A DNA stretch of 64,000 bases from contig CAHJWM010000022.1 in the NCBI GenBank assembly GCA_903642325.1, positions 23,160 to 87,159 on the forward strand. The letters are read 5' to 3'. Below, one piece after another: positions 17,331-26,754 of the stretch. The notes below the pieces were generated by a model, which worked only from the letters and a program-made list of their open reading frames with translations, ran no database searches and was not told where the DNA came from. The position numbers and the translations under genes are program-made. Each line of letters opens with the position of its first letter. The first letter of the stretch is position 1. Source of the DNA: Myxococcales bacterium (lineage in GTDB: Bacteria; Myxococcota_A; Polyangia; Polyangiales; Polyangiaceae).

Positions 17331-18038
17331 ATGGCGCGAATTCTAGTGATCGAGGACGAGGCCGATATTCGGCAAGTGCTCGACTACAACTTGAAGAGCG
17401 CGGGTCACGAGGTAGTGGAGGCGGCCCGGGGTGCGGACGGCCTACGTTTGATCCGAGAACGCGAGCCCGACTTGGTGTTGCTCGACCTGATGCTGCCCGA
17501 CATGCCAGGCGCCGACGTGTGCCGCTCCATAAAAGACAATCCAGCGACGAAAACCTTACCAGTCGTGATGCTCACCGCGCGCGGCGAAGAGATCGACCGC
17601 GTCGTGGGCTTCGAGATCGGCGCGGACGATTACATCACCAAGCCCTTCAGCGTGCGTGAGCTGGTGCTGCGAATTCGCGCGGTCTTGCGGCGCCGTGAGC
17701 TTCCGGTCAGTGACGGCCCTAGCATCGAATTCGGCAACTTGCGGCTCGACCGCGCCGCGCACCGGGCGTGGGTGGAAGGCGAAGAAGTCGAGCTCACTGC
17801 GCTCGAATTCAAGCTCCTCGTGACTTTATACGAGCGTCGAAATCGAGTGCAGTCGCGAGCCGCTCTGCTCGATGAAGTTTGGGGTCTCGACACCAAGATC
17901 TCGACTCGTACCGTGGATGCGCACGTGAAACGCCTGCGCGAGAAAATGGGTGCGGCTCGCGACTACATCGAGACCGTGCGCGGCGTCGGGTACCGGTTTG
18001 CCGACGTGCCCATGACCGAAGCGCTCGGCGCGGGCTAG
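17331..18038 (+). CDS. phoB: PhoB-family DNA-binding response regulator (copy 1)
   Basis: 235 residues from ATG 17331, after GAGGA. The receiver is at 1-120: acidic pair in IEDEAD, phospho-acceptor Asp in LLDLMLPD, Thr in MLTARGEE, Lys in ITKPF. The winged helix is at about 130-228, with ELTALEFKLL, then TRTVDAHVKRLREKM and the wing ETVRGVGYRF. The sequence is very like the gene at 19617, about two thirds identical by eye. No kinase is directly beside it; PhoR at 20315 is the nearest. It probably controls phosphate-starvation genes. Other OmpR-family roles cannot be excluded. Confidence 0.85.
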   Translation: MARILVIEDEADIRQVLDYNLKSAGHEVVEAARGADGLRLIREREPDLVLLDLMLPDMPGADVCRSIKDNPATKTLPVVMLTARGEEIDRVVGFEIGADDYITKPFSVRELVLRIRAVLRRRELPVSDGPSIEFGNLRLDRAAHRAWVEGEEVELTALEFKLLVTLYERRNRVQSRAALLDEVWGLDTKISTRTVDAHVKRLREKMGAARDYIETVRGVGYRFADVPMTEALGAG

Positions 18039-18138
18039 CGCGGCCGCACCGCCGACTGCGAATTCGTTTGCCGTAACGTTGCAAGTCCTTTGCTCGCCTG
18101 CCACGTCGCGCTCGCACACTCCGTCAGCGGAGATACAA

Positions 18139-19365
18139 ATGGACCTGACGCGCTTCACGATCCAAGACTTTGGGTTGCTCGCGGTGTTGATCCTGACGAG
18201 CTTCGCGCTGGCGATGACCCTTGCCACGCACCTGTCCGTGCTCCGGGTGCATGCCCGCGGGCGGGCGCCGAAGCGGGGGCCGACGCCGCCCGTCTCGGTA
18301 TTGAAGCCGCTCTGCGGAGTGGACGAGGGGCTGTACGAAAACCTGGTCTCGCTGGCGCGCCAAGAATATCCCGACTTCGAGCTCGTGCTTGGCGCCGAAG
18401 ATCCACGGGACCCGGCGCTCAGCGTGGCGGGCGCGCTGCGGCGTGATTTTCCGAATTTGAAGCTGCAGATCGTCTTTGGCATGCCGGCAGTGGGCATGAA
18501 TCCGAAAGTCAGCAACCTGACGGCTTTGAGCCAGCGTGCACACCACGACGTGCAGCTGATCTCGGACTCGAACGTTCGCCCGGACCCTGATTATTTGCGC
18601 ACGCTGGTGGCAGAGCTCGCAGATCCGGGCGTGGGGCTCGTATCGAGCGTGCTCTCGGGCACGGGCGGCAAAAGCCTGGGAGCGCGACTCGAAAATCTGC
18701 ATCTGGCGACGTACGTTGCACGGGCGGTATGCGGTGCGGAGGTGCTCGCCGCGCACCCATGCGTCATCGGCAAGTCGATGTTGTTCCGCAAGTCCGACCT
18801 GACCCGAGTCGGTGGTTTCGAGCTCGTGCGCGATGTGTTGGCTGAAGACTACGTGCTAGGCCAAGCGTTTCGCCGCGCCGGCTTGCGCGTGGCGCTCTCC
18901 GCGCATGTCCTTCGAACCGTCAATGTGCGGCGCAGCGTTGGGCAGTTCGCGGCGCGCCACCTGCGCTGGGCGCAAATGCGCCGCCGTTTGGCCGCGCGCC
19001 TCTACTGGGGCGAGCCCCTGCTCTATCCAGGCCCACTTTTAACCGCGCTGCTCGTGCTGCTTGCTCTCGGTGCGGAGCTACCTTTCGTTAGCTCGAACCG
19101 CCTAGCGGAGCTCGCCGTGCTCGCTCTGATTGCCAAATACGCGTCCGATGCTTGGTTAATTCGGGTCATCAACGGCACATTTCCCCGCGCGTCCGAGCTG
19201 CCACTGCTCTTGCTCAAAGACATTGGGATGTGGGGAGTTTGGTTGGTGGGCGCGCTCAAGCGCCGCGTCATGTGGCGCGGCCACGCCATGCTCATCGGGG
19301 AGGGATCCCGCCTCTACCCCGCACGCCAGCCCACCCCGCCCGAGCCGGCCGTGGCCCGCGCCTAG
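18139..19365 (+). CDS. Membrane glycosyltransferase, ceramide-glucosyltransferase-like (GT21)
   Basis: 408 residues from ATG 18139. One membrane span is at about 12-32, then the catalytic domain: SVLKPLCGVDEGLYENL, the aspartates in ISDSNVRPD, LAEDYVLG as the third acidic site, and RHLRW, the (Q/R)xxRW motif. Two or three C-terminal spans follow. The D-D-D-RxxRW set is typical of ceramide glucosyltransferases; the hopanoid-linked HpnI enzymes are close relatives and remain an alternative. It lies between two phoB-type genes, so it may make a phosphate-free glycolipid under starvation. That role is inferred. Confidence 0.75.
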   Translation: MDLTRFTIQDFGLLAVLILTSFALAMTLATHLSVLRVHARGRAPKRGPTPPVSVLKPLCGVDEGLYENLVSLARQEYPDFELVLGAEDPRDPALSVAGALRRDFPNLKLQIVFGMPAVGMNPKVSNLTALSQRAHHDVQLISDSNVRPDPDYLRTLVAELADPGVGLVSSVLSGTGGKSLGARLENLHLATYVARAVCGAEVLAAHPCVIGKSMLFRKSDLTRVGGFELVRDVLAEDYVLGQAFRRAGLRVALSAHVLRTVNVRRSVGQFAARHLRWAQMRRRLAARLYWGEPLLYPGPLLTALLVLLALGAELPFVSSNRLAELAVLALIAKYASDAWLIRVINGTFPRASELPLLLLKDIGMWGVWLVGALKRRVMWRGHAMLIGEGSRLYPARQPTPPEPAVARA

Positions 19366-19616
19366 TGCCACTCGTTCGATTCGACGAGCTCGGATCGCGA
19401 TCATCCACATTTGGTACGAGCCTGGATGCAACAACCGACGAGACTTACCTGGATATTCGCCGCCGCAGCTGGCCACCTCCGCACGCCGGCTTTTTCGCGT
19501 TATAGTTCACGCATCAGGACGAGACGCGGGCCCCGTTGCCCGGTCTGGTATTTCATACACGAGTGCTACTCGGTCGCCACCCAACCGTCACAATCACCCG
19601 GTACCCGGTTTCTCGG

Positions 19617-20318
19617 ATGACACGCATTCTGATCGTCGAAGACGAACCCGATCTGCAGCAGGTGCTGGAGTACAACCTCCGGCAGGCCGGTCACGAAGTA
19701 TTCGTGACCAAGCTCGGTCGGGAGGGCTTGCGCATCGCGCGCGAGCAAAAACCCGAGGTCGTGCTTTTGGACCTGATGCTGCCCGATATTCCGGGCACGG
19801 ACGTCTGTAAGCAGCTCAAAGAGGCGCCTACGACCAAGGGCATCAACGTGATCATGCTCACGGCACGTGGCGAAGAGATCGATCGTGTGGTCGGTTTCGA
19901 GCTCGGCGCCGACGACTACGTGACCAAGCCCTTCAGTGTGCGGGAGCTTCTTCTGCGTATTCAGGCGATCACGCGCCGTGGCAAGGCCGAGCCGAAAGAC
20001 CTAGAGGCTACGGTCGAGTTCGGAAAGCTCAAGATCGACCGAGACGCGCACCGTGTGTGGGTCGAGAGCTTGGAAATCGAGCTCACGGCCCTCGAGTTCA
20101 AGTTGCTGGTTACGCTCTACGATCGCAAAAATCGCGTGCAGACGCGCAGCACGTTGTTGGACGACGTGTGGGGTATACAAGCCGACATCACCACTCGCAC
20201 CGTCGACACCCACGTCAAGCGTTTGCGCGAGAAGCTCGAGGCGGCGCGTGACTACGTCGAGACGGTTCGCGGCGTTGGCTATCGCTTCGTCGGCACCCCC
20301 GACGAGGCGACGGCGTGA
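19617..20318 (+). CDS. phoB: PhoB-family DNA-binding response regulator (copy 2)
   Basis: 233 residues from ATG 19617; the frame runs upstream but homology begins at MTRILIVEDE. Receiver: VEDEPD, LLDLMLPD, MLTARGEE and VTKPF. The winged helix has LTALEFKLLVTLYD and TRTVDTHVKRLREKL. Its TGA overlaps the GTG of phoR (GTGA), so it is the direct partner of that kinase. It differs from copy 1 mainly in the linker and the end of the receiver. Confidence 0.9.
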   Translation: MTRILIVEDEPDLQQVLEYNLRQAGHEVFVTKLGREGLRIAREQKPEVVLLDLMLPDIPGTDVCKQLKEAPTTKGINVIMLTARGEEIDRVVGFELGADDYVTKPFSVRELLLRIQAITRRGKAEPKDLEATVEFGKLKIDRDAHRVWVESLEIELTALEFKLLVTLYDRKNRVQTRSTLLDDVWGIQADITTRTVDTHVKRLREKLEAARDYVETVRGVGYRFVGTPDEATA

Positions 20319-22093
20319 AGCTCGGCATACGCGCCAAGCTTTTTCTGACCTCGCTCGGAATCATCCTCGTGTCTGTCGTCGTTGCTTACGGCTACTCGAG
20401 TGATCGTCTGGAACGTGAGCTGACTGATCGCGTTCGCGCGGAGCTCATCGTCCGCGCGAAGCTGGTCGCGCTTGGTGCCGAGTCTTCGTACGTGCTTTGG
20501 GAAGACAGCGCCCGCTGGCACGCGTTGGCGCGTGATTTGGGGCGGCGCGCGAACGCCGAGGTGACCTTGCTGCGCAAGGACGGCACCGTGCTCGGCGATT
20601 CGCGCGAACACGACGAGCCGGTGAGCTGGAGCGACCGCGCTGAGGTCCGCGGCGCGTTGGCGCTTTCCGGCGCCGTGCCTGGGTATGCCTCGGTCGTCGA
20701 TGGCCATATGCTGGTCGTCGCGGTGCCGTTCGCGCGCGCAGATGAAGTCGCAGGCGTCGCACGCGTGGCGTTGCCGCTGACGGAAATCGACGTTGCGCGC
20801 GCCGAGCTCAATCGGACCCTCACGCTCGCTACGGCCATCGCCCTGGCCGCTGCCATCATCGTGTCTATCTTGGCCGCCGAGCTTGCCTCGCGTACCGCGC
20901 GCTCGCTCACGGAGGTCGCAAGGCTCATGGCCGGCGGGGACTTGTCGGCACGCGCCCGCCAAACGGGGGACGATGAATTCGGCGAGCTCGGTCGCGCGCT
21001 CGATCAACTGGCCAAGAATCTGTCGCGCACACTCGGTGATCTGAGTGAGGAGCGGGACCGCTTGGGCGGCATCCTCGCCAGCATGCAAGAGGGCGTTCTG
21101 CTGCTCGATCGCTCGGGCCACATTTTCGTGTTGAACCCATCGCTTCGCGAAATGCTGCTCGTCGGCCCCGACTCGGTTGGCAAGACGGTGCTCGGCGTGG
21201 TGCGTCACGCCGAGCTGAAGGAGCTTTTGGATCTGGGTCGCCGGTCCCTGGAGCCGGTGACGAGAGAGATCGATTTCGGCACGATTCAGCCGCGGCGTCT
21301 GCAGGTCCGGGCGGCCCAATTGCCCGGGGATCAAGGCGGGCTTTTGGCGGTGTTCGTGGACGTAACGGAAGTGCGCCGCCTCGAGTCCTTACGCCGCGAG
21401 TTCGTGGCCAACGTCTCCCACGAGCTCAGGACGCCGGTCACGGCGGTGCGCTCTGCCGCCGAGACTTTGCAGAATGCCGCTTCCGACGATCCGACCGCGA
21501 CCAAGGCCTTTCTCGGAATCATCGAGCGCAACGCGGAACGCCTCCACGACCTGGTCGAAGATCTTCTGGACTTGTCACGCATCGAGTCGCGCGGCCTGAA
21601 GCTTGCCATGGAACCGTTGTCGGTCGACGCCGTTTACGATCAAGTGCTCAGCTTGTTCGCCGAGCGCGCCGCAAAACGTGGCACCGCACTCCGAAACGAT
21701 GCCGCCGAAGAGCTACAGCGAGTCATCGCCGACCGTCGGGCGCTCGAGCACGTGCTCACCAACCTGGTCGATAACGCCGTCAAATATTGTCCTTCGGGTA
21801 CGACCATTCGTCTGCGTGCGGTCGCGCACGAGCAAGACGTCGAGCTGTCGGTCGAGGATAACGGTCCGGGTATCGAGCAGCGCCACTTGCCGCGCTTGTT
21901 CGAACGCTTTTACCGTGTCGATGCCGGCCGTTCGCGTGATGTTGGTGGCACCGGTCTCGGCCTGTCGATCGTAAAGCACTTGGTCGAAGCCATGGACGGC
22001 AGCGTGCGGGTCGAGAGCACGCCCGGGGTCGGCACCAAGTTCAGCGTGGTGCTCAAGCGCGGACTGCCACAAGAAAAGAGGGAAGTCGCCTAG
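20315..22093 (+). CDS. phoR: PhoR-type sensor histidine kinase
   Basis: 592 residues from GTG 20315. Membrane spans are at about 9-27 and 168-190, with a periplasmic loop of about 140 residues, larger than in enteric PhoR. HAMP follows (about 190-245), then a PAS domain (about 248-350, ILASMQEGVLLLDRSG), the dimerisation helix with His369 (NVSHELRTP), and an ATPase domain with NLVDNAVKYC, EDNGPGI and GGTGLGLSIV. It is translationally coupled to phoB copy 2 and sits 222 bases before pstS. With PhoU and Pst it should sense phosphate supply. The sizeable sensor loop leaves room for a direct ligand. Confidence 0.9.
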   Translation: MKLGIRAKLFLTSLGIILVSVVVAYGYSSDRLERELTDRVRAELIVRAKLVALGAESSYVLWEDSARWHALARDLGRRANAEVTLLRKDGTVLGDSREHDEPVSWSDRAEVRGALALSGAVPGYASVVDGHMLVVAVPFARADEVAGVARVALPLTEIDVARAELNRTLTLATAIALAAAIIVSILAAELASRTARSLTEVARLMAGGDLSARARQTGDDEFGELGRALDQLAKNLSRTLGDLSEERDRLGGILASMQEGVLLLDRSGHIFVLNPSLREMLLVGPDSVGKTVLGVVRHAELKELLDLGRRSLEPVTREIDFGTIQPRRLQVRAAQLPGDQGGLLAVFVDVTEVRRLESLRREFVANVSHELRTPVTAVRSAAETLQNAASDDPTATKAFLGIIERNAERLHDLVEDLLDLSRIESRGLKLAMEPLSVDAVYDQVLSLFAERAAKRGTALRNDAAEELQRVIADRRALEHVLTNLVDNAVKYCPSGTTIRLRAVAHEQDVELSVEDNGPGIEQRHLPRLFERFYRVDAGRSRDVGGTGLGLSIVKHLVEAMDGSVRVESTPGVGTKFSVVLKRGLPQEKREVA

Positions 22094-22315
22094 GGCTGGC
22101 CGCGGGCCCCGCCGCTGGGCCGCGAAATGCAAGCCTGAACGACGGGCTCGGATTTACTGCGGAAGTCGCCAGACGACTGATCTTCCGCCCAGGCGAACGA
22201 AAATTATGGCCCCACTAAGCAACGATTTGGTGTCACTGCGCTTCGAGCCTGACGCACCGTCAGAGATCGCGTACCAAGCGCTCACTCATTCCCACACGTG
22301 ACGGAAGGCTGATTC

Positions 22316-23398
22316 ATGATTTCGGATACACGCATCGCAACGACGTTCTTCGCGCTCATCGGCTTGGCTGCGTTGGCGACTGGTTGCGGAAAAAAAGACG
22401 TGGCTCCCGCCGACATGGCTGCGGCGGCCTCCGCAGCTCCCGCGTCCGCAACGGGCACCGTGACGCTGCAGGGCTCTGGGGCGAGCTTCCCGGCACCACT
22501 TTACTCTCGTTGGTTTCGCGAGTTCGGGGACAAGAACAAGGACATCCGCGTCAACTATCAGTCCACGGGCAGCGGGGCGGGCATCAAGGCATTCATCGAA
22601 GGTCAGACTGATTTTGGCGCGAGCGACGCCGCCATGACCGATGACGAGATGAAGCAAGCCAAAGACAACGTCATTTTATTGCCGATGACCGCCGGCAACA
22701 TCGTGCTCGCCTACAATCTCGAAGGCGTCACGGACCTCAAGCTCTCACGCGACACGTACGCCGGAATTTTTCTCGGCACGATCAAGAAGTGGAACGACCC
22801 GAAGATCGTGGCCAGCAATCCGGGGACAAAGCTACCGAAGCTCGATATCTCGGTCGTCCACCGCTCTGATGGCAGCGGGACGACGTTCGTATTCACGCAG
22901 CATCTCGCGGCAATTAGCGATAAGTGGAAGTCGGGCCCGGGGGTTGGCAAATCCGTGGAGTGGCCGGTGGGCGTGGGCGGCGCTAAGAACGATGGTGTGG
23001 CGGCGCAAATTCATCAGACCCCGGGAGCCGTCGGTTACATCGAGTATGCGTTCGCCGCGACAACCAAGCAGCCAATGGCTCTGCTCGAGAACAAGGCCGG
23101 CAAATTCGTGGCGGCGTCATTGAAGAGCTCCGCCACGGCTTTGGCTGCCGTCGAGTTGCCCGCTGACATGCGGGCATGGGTTACGGACCCTGGGGGCGAC
23201 GAGTCCTATCCGATCGTCACCTACACCTGGATCCTTGCCCACAAGAAGTACGACGACAAGGCCAAGTCGGCAGCGCTGAAAAGCGTGCTCAAGTGGAGTC
23301 TCACTGATGGTCAGAAGCTGTCGGAGAGCTTGTTCTACGTCCCGCTGCCGGAAACGGTTGCGAGCAATGTGCTGAAGGCCGTCGACAGCATCGAGTGA
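22316..23398 (+). CDS. pstS: Phosphate ABC transporter binding lipoprotein PstS (copy 1)
   Basis: 360 residues. The signal ends ATGC, so it is a lipoprotein. Phosphate-site motifs are all present: GSGASFPAPLYSRW, YQSTGSGAGI, DFGASDAAM and RSDGSGTTFVF, plus NDGVAAQIHQTPGAVGYIEY. It is followed by pstC, pstA and pstB in order. I found no 11-base GTCA repeat in the 222 bases ahead of it, so this operon may be driven from farther upstream or be less starvation-dependent than the second one. Confidence 0.94.
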   Translation: MISDTRIATTFFALIGLAALATGCGKKDVAPADMAAAASAAPASATGTVTLQGSGASFPAPLYSRWFREFGDKNKDIRVNYQSTGSGAGIKAFIEGQTDFGASDAAMTDDEMKQAKDNVILLPMTAGNIVLAYNLEGVTDLKLSRDTYAGIFLGTIKKWNDPKIVASNPGTKLPKLDISVVHRSDGSGTTFVFTQHLAAISDKWKSGPGVGKSVEWPVGVGGAKNDGVAAQIHQTPGAVGYIEYAFAATTKQPMALLENKAGKFVAASLKSSATALAAVELPADMRAWVTDPGGDESYPIVTYTWILAHKKYDDKAKSAALKSVLKWSLTDGQKLSESLFYVPLPETVASNVLKAVDSIE

Positions 23399-23431
23399 GC
23401 CCCGTGCTCTCGCACCGCGCCTGGAGGCAAC

Positions 23432-24433
23432 ATGGCAGACAGCAAGATTTCAACGGCGAGCGCAACCCCGGATCTCTCCGAAGCGTTCAAGTCGTCTGTC
23501 GCGCGGCCTCCAAGCGCTTGGCAAAAGGGCTTCGACCGTGTCTTCAAGAATGTCGCCTATGCGTTCGGGATCGGGGTTGCGCTGCTCCTCGCGGGCGTCG
23601 TGTTCGAAGTGCTTCGAAATGCCCGGACGGCCATCGCGAGTTACGGGTTCGCTTTCCTCACGACCTCCGTTTGGGACCCGAACCGCGCACAGTTCGGCAT
23701 TTTGGCCGAGATCGTGGGCACGCTCTATACTTCCGTATTGGCGCTCGCGCTCGGGGGCTTCTTCGGCGTCACGGTTGCCCTAGTGCTGAGTCAAGGCTTC
23801 GTGCCGCGCCGTGTCGAGCTCGTGATGAAAAACGTCGTCGAGCTTTTAGCGGCGATTCCCAGCGTCGTTTACGGCTTGTGGGGCATCTTCGTGCTCATCC
23901 CTGCGGTGCGCGCGCCGTCAGGCTGGCTGAATGAACACTTCGGCTCGATACCGTTTTTCTCCACGCGCTTGAGCGGCCCCGGCATTTTTCCGGCGGCACT
24001 GGTGCTCGCAATCATGATTTTGCCGACTATCACCGCTATCTCGCGCGAAGCGATGGCGGCGGTGCCCAAGCGTCTAGCGGCGGCGGCGTATGGCCTCGGC
24101 GCAACGCGTTGGGAAGTGATCTTCCGAGTCACCTTGCCGACGGCTATTGGCGGCATCTTCGGCGCGCTCGTGCTCGGCTTCGGGCGCGCCCTCGGCGAGA
24201 CGATGGCGCTCGCCATGTTGGTCGGTAACGCCAACGTGTTCGGCTGGTCACTGTTCTCACCGGGCAATACTCTGGCCGCTCTTTTGGCCAACCACTTTCC
24301 TGAAGCAGGTAAGGTCGAGGTCGCGGCGCTCATGTACGCAGCGTTCGTGTTGATGCTAATCACTCTCGCCGTCAACGCGCTCGGTTCGTTCATCATGCTG
24401 CGCACGACGCGCGAGCTGAAGGGTCTCGGCTGA
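23432..24433 (+). CDS. pstC: Phosphate ABC transporter permease PstC (copy 1)
   Basis: 333 residues, with GGAGG just before ATG 23432. Six membrane spans, and the ABC-coupling loop LAAAAYGLGATRWEVIFRV followed by ALVLGFGRALGETMAL, typical of PstC. SVVYGLWGIFVL is a PstC signature. The TGA overlaps the pstA ATG by one base (TGATG). It pairs with PstA to form the inner-membrane channel. Confidence 0.94.
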   Translation: MADSKISTASATPDLSEAFKSSVARPPSAWQKGFDRVFKNVAYAFGIGVALLLAGVVFEVLRNARTAIASYGFAFLTTSVWDPNRAQFGILAEIVGTLYTSVLALALGGFFGVTVALVLSQGFVPRRVELVMKNVVELLAAIPSVVYGLWGIFVLIPAVRAPSGWLNEHFGSIPFFSTRLSGPGIFPAALVLAIMILPTITAISREAMAAVPKRLAAAAYGLGATRWEVIFRVTLPTAIGGIFGALVLGFGRALGETMALAMLVGNANVFGWSLFSPGNTLAALLANHFPEAGKVEVAALMYAAFVLMLITLAVNALGSFIMLRTTRELKGLG

Positions 24434-25338
24434 TGGCTAACGCCGCGCTCACGCAAGCTCCAGCCGCAACTGGCCCTCGTACATCGCTCCGACGCACGAT
24501 TGGCAACCGGCGGACGCTCGGCAACTCCGCGCTCACCGTGCTGGCCGTTTCGCTGACCCTGTTGGCTATGTTCCCGCTGTTCTCCGTGCTGTACATGCTG
24601 ATCGTGAGGGGCGGCGCGTTGCTCAGTCCCAGCTTGTTCACCGAGCTCACGCCCGGGGCCGGCATGGAGGGAGGCGGCATCGGGAACGCCGTAGTCGGCA
24701 CGTTGGTCGTGGTCGCCATCTCGACCTGTTTGGCTCTACCCCTCGGCTTCTTGGGCGCGGTGTATCTGGCTGAGTATGGCGGAGACCGTAAGCTTGCGAC
24801 TTTGGTTCGCTTCGCCGCCAAGGTGCTCACGGGTCTGCCCTCGATTCTGGCGGGCGTGTTCGCTTACGCGACGGTCGTCGTGACCACGGGCTCGTTCAGC
24901 GCCCTCGCGGGCGGCTGTGCCATGGCCATCTTGATGATCCCTACCGTGATGCTGACCAGCGAATCGGCGCTGCTTGCGGTGCCCTCGAAGATGAAGATGG
25001 CGGCGTTCGGGATGGGCGCCACGCGCGCCCAAACGGTGCTGAGGATCGTGATCCCGACGGCGATACCCGGCATCCTCACTGGCGTCATGCTGGCACTTGC
25101 CCGCGCCATGGGCGAGACCGCGCCGCTGCTGTTCACCGCGCTCTTTAGCGACTATTGGTTCGAGGGTAAGCTCACTCAGCCGATCGCTTCGCTGTCCGTG
25201 CTAATCTACAACTTCGCGGGCAGTCCCTTCGAGCACCAAGTCTCGCTGGCTTGGGCCGCGTCGCTCGTGCTCGTCAGCATCGTGCTCATCTTGAACGTTA
25301 CGGCGCAATTCGCCACCCGGCGGCCCGAGGAACAGTGA
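24433..25338 (+). CDS. pstA: Phosphate ABC transporter permease PstA (copy 1)
   Basis: 301 residues with six spans. The coupling loop is [20 protein letters not shown], followed by [20 protein letters not shown], the PstA form of the motif. The N-terminal 35 residues are polar and basic. It starts at the overlap with pstC and ends 37 bases before the pstB ATG. Confidence 0.94.
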   Translation: MANAALTQAPAATGPRTSLRRTIGNRRTLGNSALTVLAVSLTLLAMFPLFSVLYMLIVRGGALLSPSLFTELTPGAGMEGGGIGNAVVGTLVVVAISTCLALPLGFLGAVYLAEYGGDRKLATLVRFAAKVLTGLPSILAGVFAYATVVVTTGSFSALAGGCAMAILMIPTVMLTSESALLAVPSKMKMAAFGMGATRAQTVLRIVIPTAIPGILTGVMLALARAMGETAPLLFTALFSDYWFEGKLTQPIASLSVLIYNFAGSPFEHQVSLAWAASLVLVSIVLILNVTAQFATRRPEEQ

Positions 25339-25375
25339 CCCAGTTGGAAGCTTGCGCGAAAGTCGAGATAAGGCC

Positions 25376-26242
25376 ATGAACAGTCAGGAATTGTCCGCTC
25401 CCATGACGTCCGAGATGCCCGATTCCGGTCGCGACAGCGCTGCACAGATCGCCGCCGCCGTAGGCGACGCGCCAGTGGTGATGGACTGTCGTATCAAGAC
25501 CTTGCACTACGGTGATTTCTTGGCCGTCCGCGACACCGACATTCCGATTGTCTCCAACGAGATCACCGCATTCATCGGCCCTTCGGGCTGCGGCAAGAGC
25601 ACCGTGTTGCGCAGCCTGAATCGTATGAACGACTTCGTGAATGGCTTTCGCTTCGAAGGCTCGGTGCACTATCGCGGTCAAGATATCTACGCACCGGAGA
25701 TCGATCCGGTGGCCGTGCGTCGCTCGATCGGGATGGTCTTTCAACAACCGAACCCGTTCGCCATGAGCATTTACAAAAATGTAGCTTTCGGCCTGAAATT
25801 GAACAATTTCAAGGGTAACTTCGACGAGCGCGTGGAGGCCGCGTTACGCGGCGCAGCGCTATGGGACGAGGTGAAGGACAAGCTGAGCTCGAGCGGCTTG
25901 TCGCTTTCCGGCGGGCAGCAGCAGCGCCTCTGCATAGCGCGCGCCATTGCCGTCGAGCCGGAGTTGCTGTTGATGGATGAACCGTGCTCTGCATTGGATC
26001 CGATCGCGACGCGCCGCGTAGAGGACTTGATGCTCGAGCTAAAAGAAAAATACACGATCGCGATCGTCACGCACAACCTGCAGCAAGCGCAACGCGTGGC
26101 GGATCGGACCGCCTTCCTGTTCGTCGACACGAGCGCAGGTGGCCGCACCGGATATCTGATCGAATACCGCCCCTCGGCCGAGCTCTTCGAGGACCCTCGC
26201 GAAGAACGCACGAAAGCCTATATTCGCGGCGAGTTTAGCTGA
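25376..26242 (+). CDS. pstB: Phosphate ABC transporter ATPase PstB (copy 1)
   Basis: 288 residues from ATG 25376, preceded by AAGG; an in-frame TTG at 25352 is less likely. The Walker A is GPSGCGKST, the Q-loop MVFQQPNPF, the signature [14 protein letters not shown], and the Walker [13 protein letters not shown], with the switch His in VTHNLQQA. The N-terminal 30 residues are an extension. DEPCSALDP is characteristic of PstB. No phoU follows this copy. Confidence 0.94.
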   Translation: MNSQELSAPMTSEMPDSGRDSAAQIAAAVGDAPVVMDCRIKTLHYGDFLAVRDTDIPIVSNEITAFIGPSGCGKSTVLRSLNRMNDFVNGFRFEGSVHYRGQDIYAPEIDPVAVRRSIGMVFQQPNPFAMSIYKNVAFGLKLNNFKGNFDERVEAALRGAALWDEVKDKLSSSGLSLSGGQQQRLCIARAIAVEPELLLMDEPCSALDPIATRRVEDLMLELKEKYTIAIVTHNLQQAQRVADRTAFLFVDTSAGGRTGYLIEYRPSAELFEDPREERTKAYIRGEFS

Positions 26243-26754
26243 GACAGATTTGCAGTCAGCGGTCCTGGTTCCACGCTCGAGCTAAGTACCGACGCCATGA
26301 TGCCCGCCGCGGGCCAATCATGATGAAATATAATCCTCATGCGTATGCCGGTGACATCACTCGCGTGGGTAATGTTGCAATTGTCCGACACTGAGGCCAT
26401 TCGACGCGTTTGCCGTCGGGCCGATAGCAATGCCGTGAGCTGCGGGAGCCGAGCGCATCCTCGGCCCGAAGTGGCGCCGGCGGCGCGTTAGTTCTTGCAG
26501 AATGCTGCTTTTTCCCCGGGGCACGCCGACCGCCGTTCGGCCCTCACGGATGTCCGACGCCCCGCCCGCGTGGGCCGGCATCCGCGCCCTCTAGCTGTCG
26601 ACGTCTAACGCAACTTACGAGCGTCACGCATTCGGCGAGCAAGACGAGCAAGCGCAGCGGTCGTTCGCGACGCGCTCAGTCTGTGCCGCCGCGCGCAACT
26701 CACTCGCGGCGGCGCGACGGGCCATGACACACCTGTGATGGTATAGAGAGCGTC
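26243..26754. other. 512-base gap, no supported gene
   Basis: This lies between pstB copy 1 and the barrel protein gene. There is a small AT-rich patch with TATAAT near 26331 but no matching -35, and a 50-codon frame at 26339-26491 without ribosome site or recognisable family. No 11-base GTCA repeat or strong hairpin was seen. Confidence 0.4.

Noticed and set aside
22233..22264. Two GTCA sites ahead of pstS copy 1.
   Set aside because: They are 27 bases apart, not 11 or 22, so they do not form a Pho box.
26339..26491. 50-codon plus-strand frame in the gap after pstB copy 1.
   Set aside because: No ribosome site, no recognisable family, and the composition is like the surrounding non-coding sequence.
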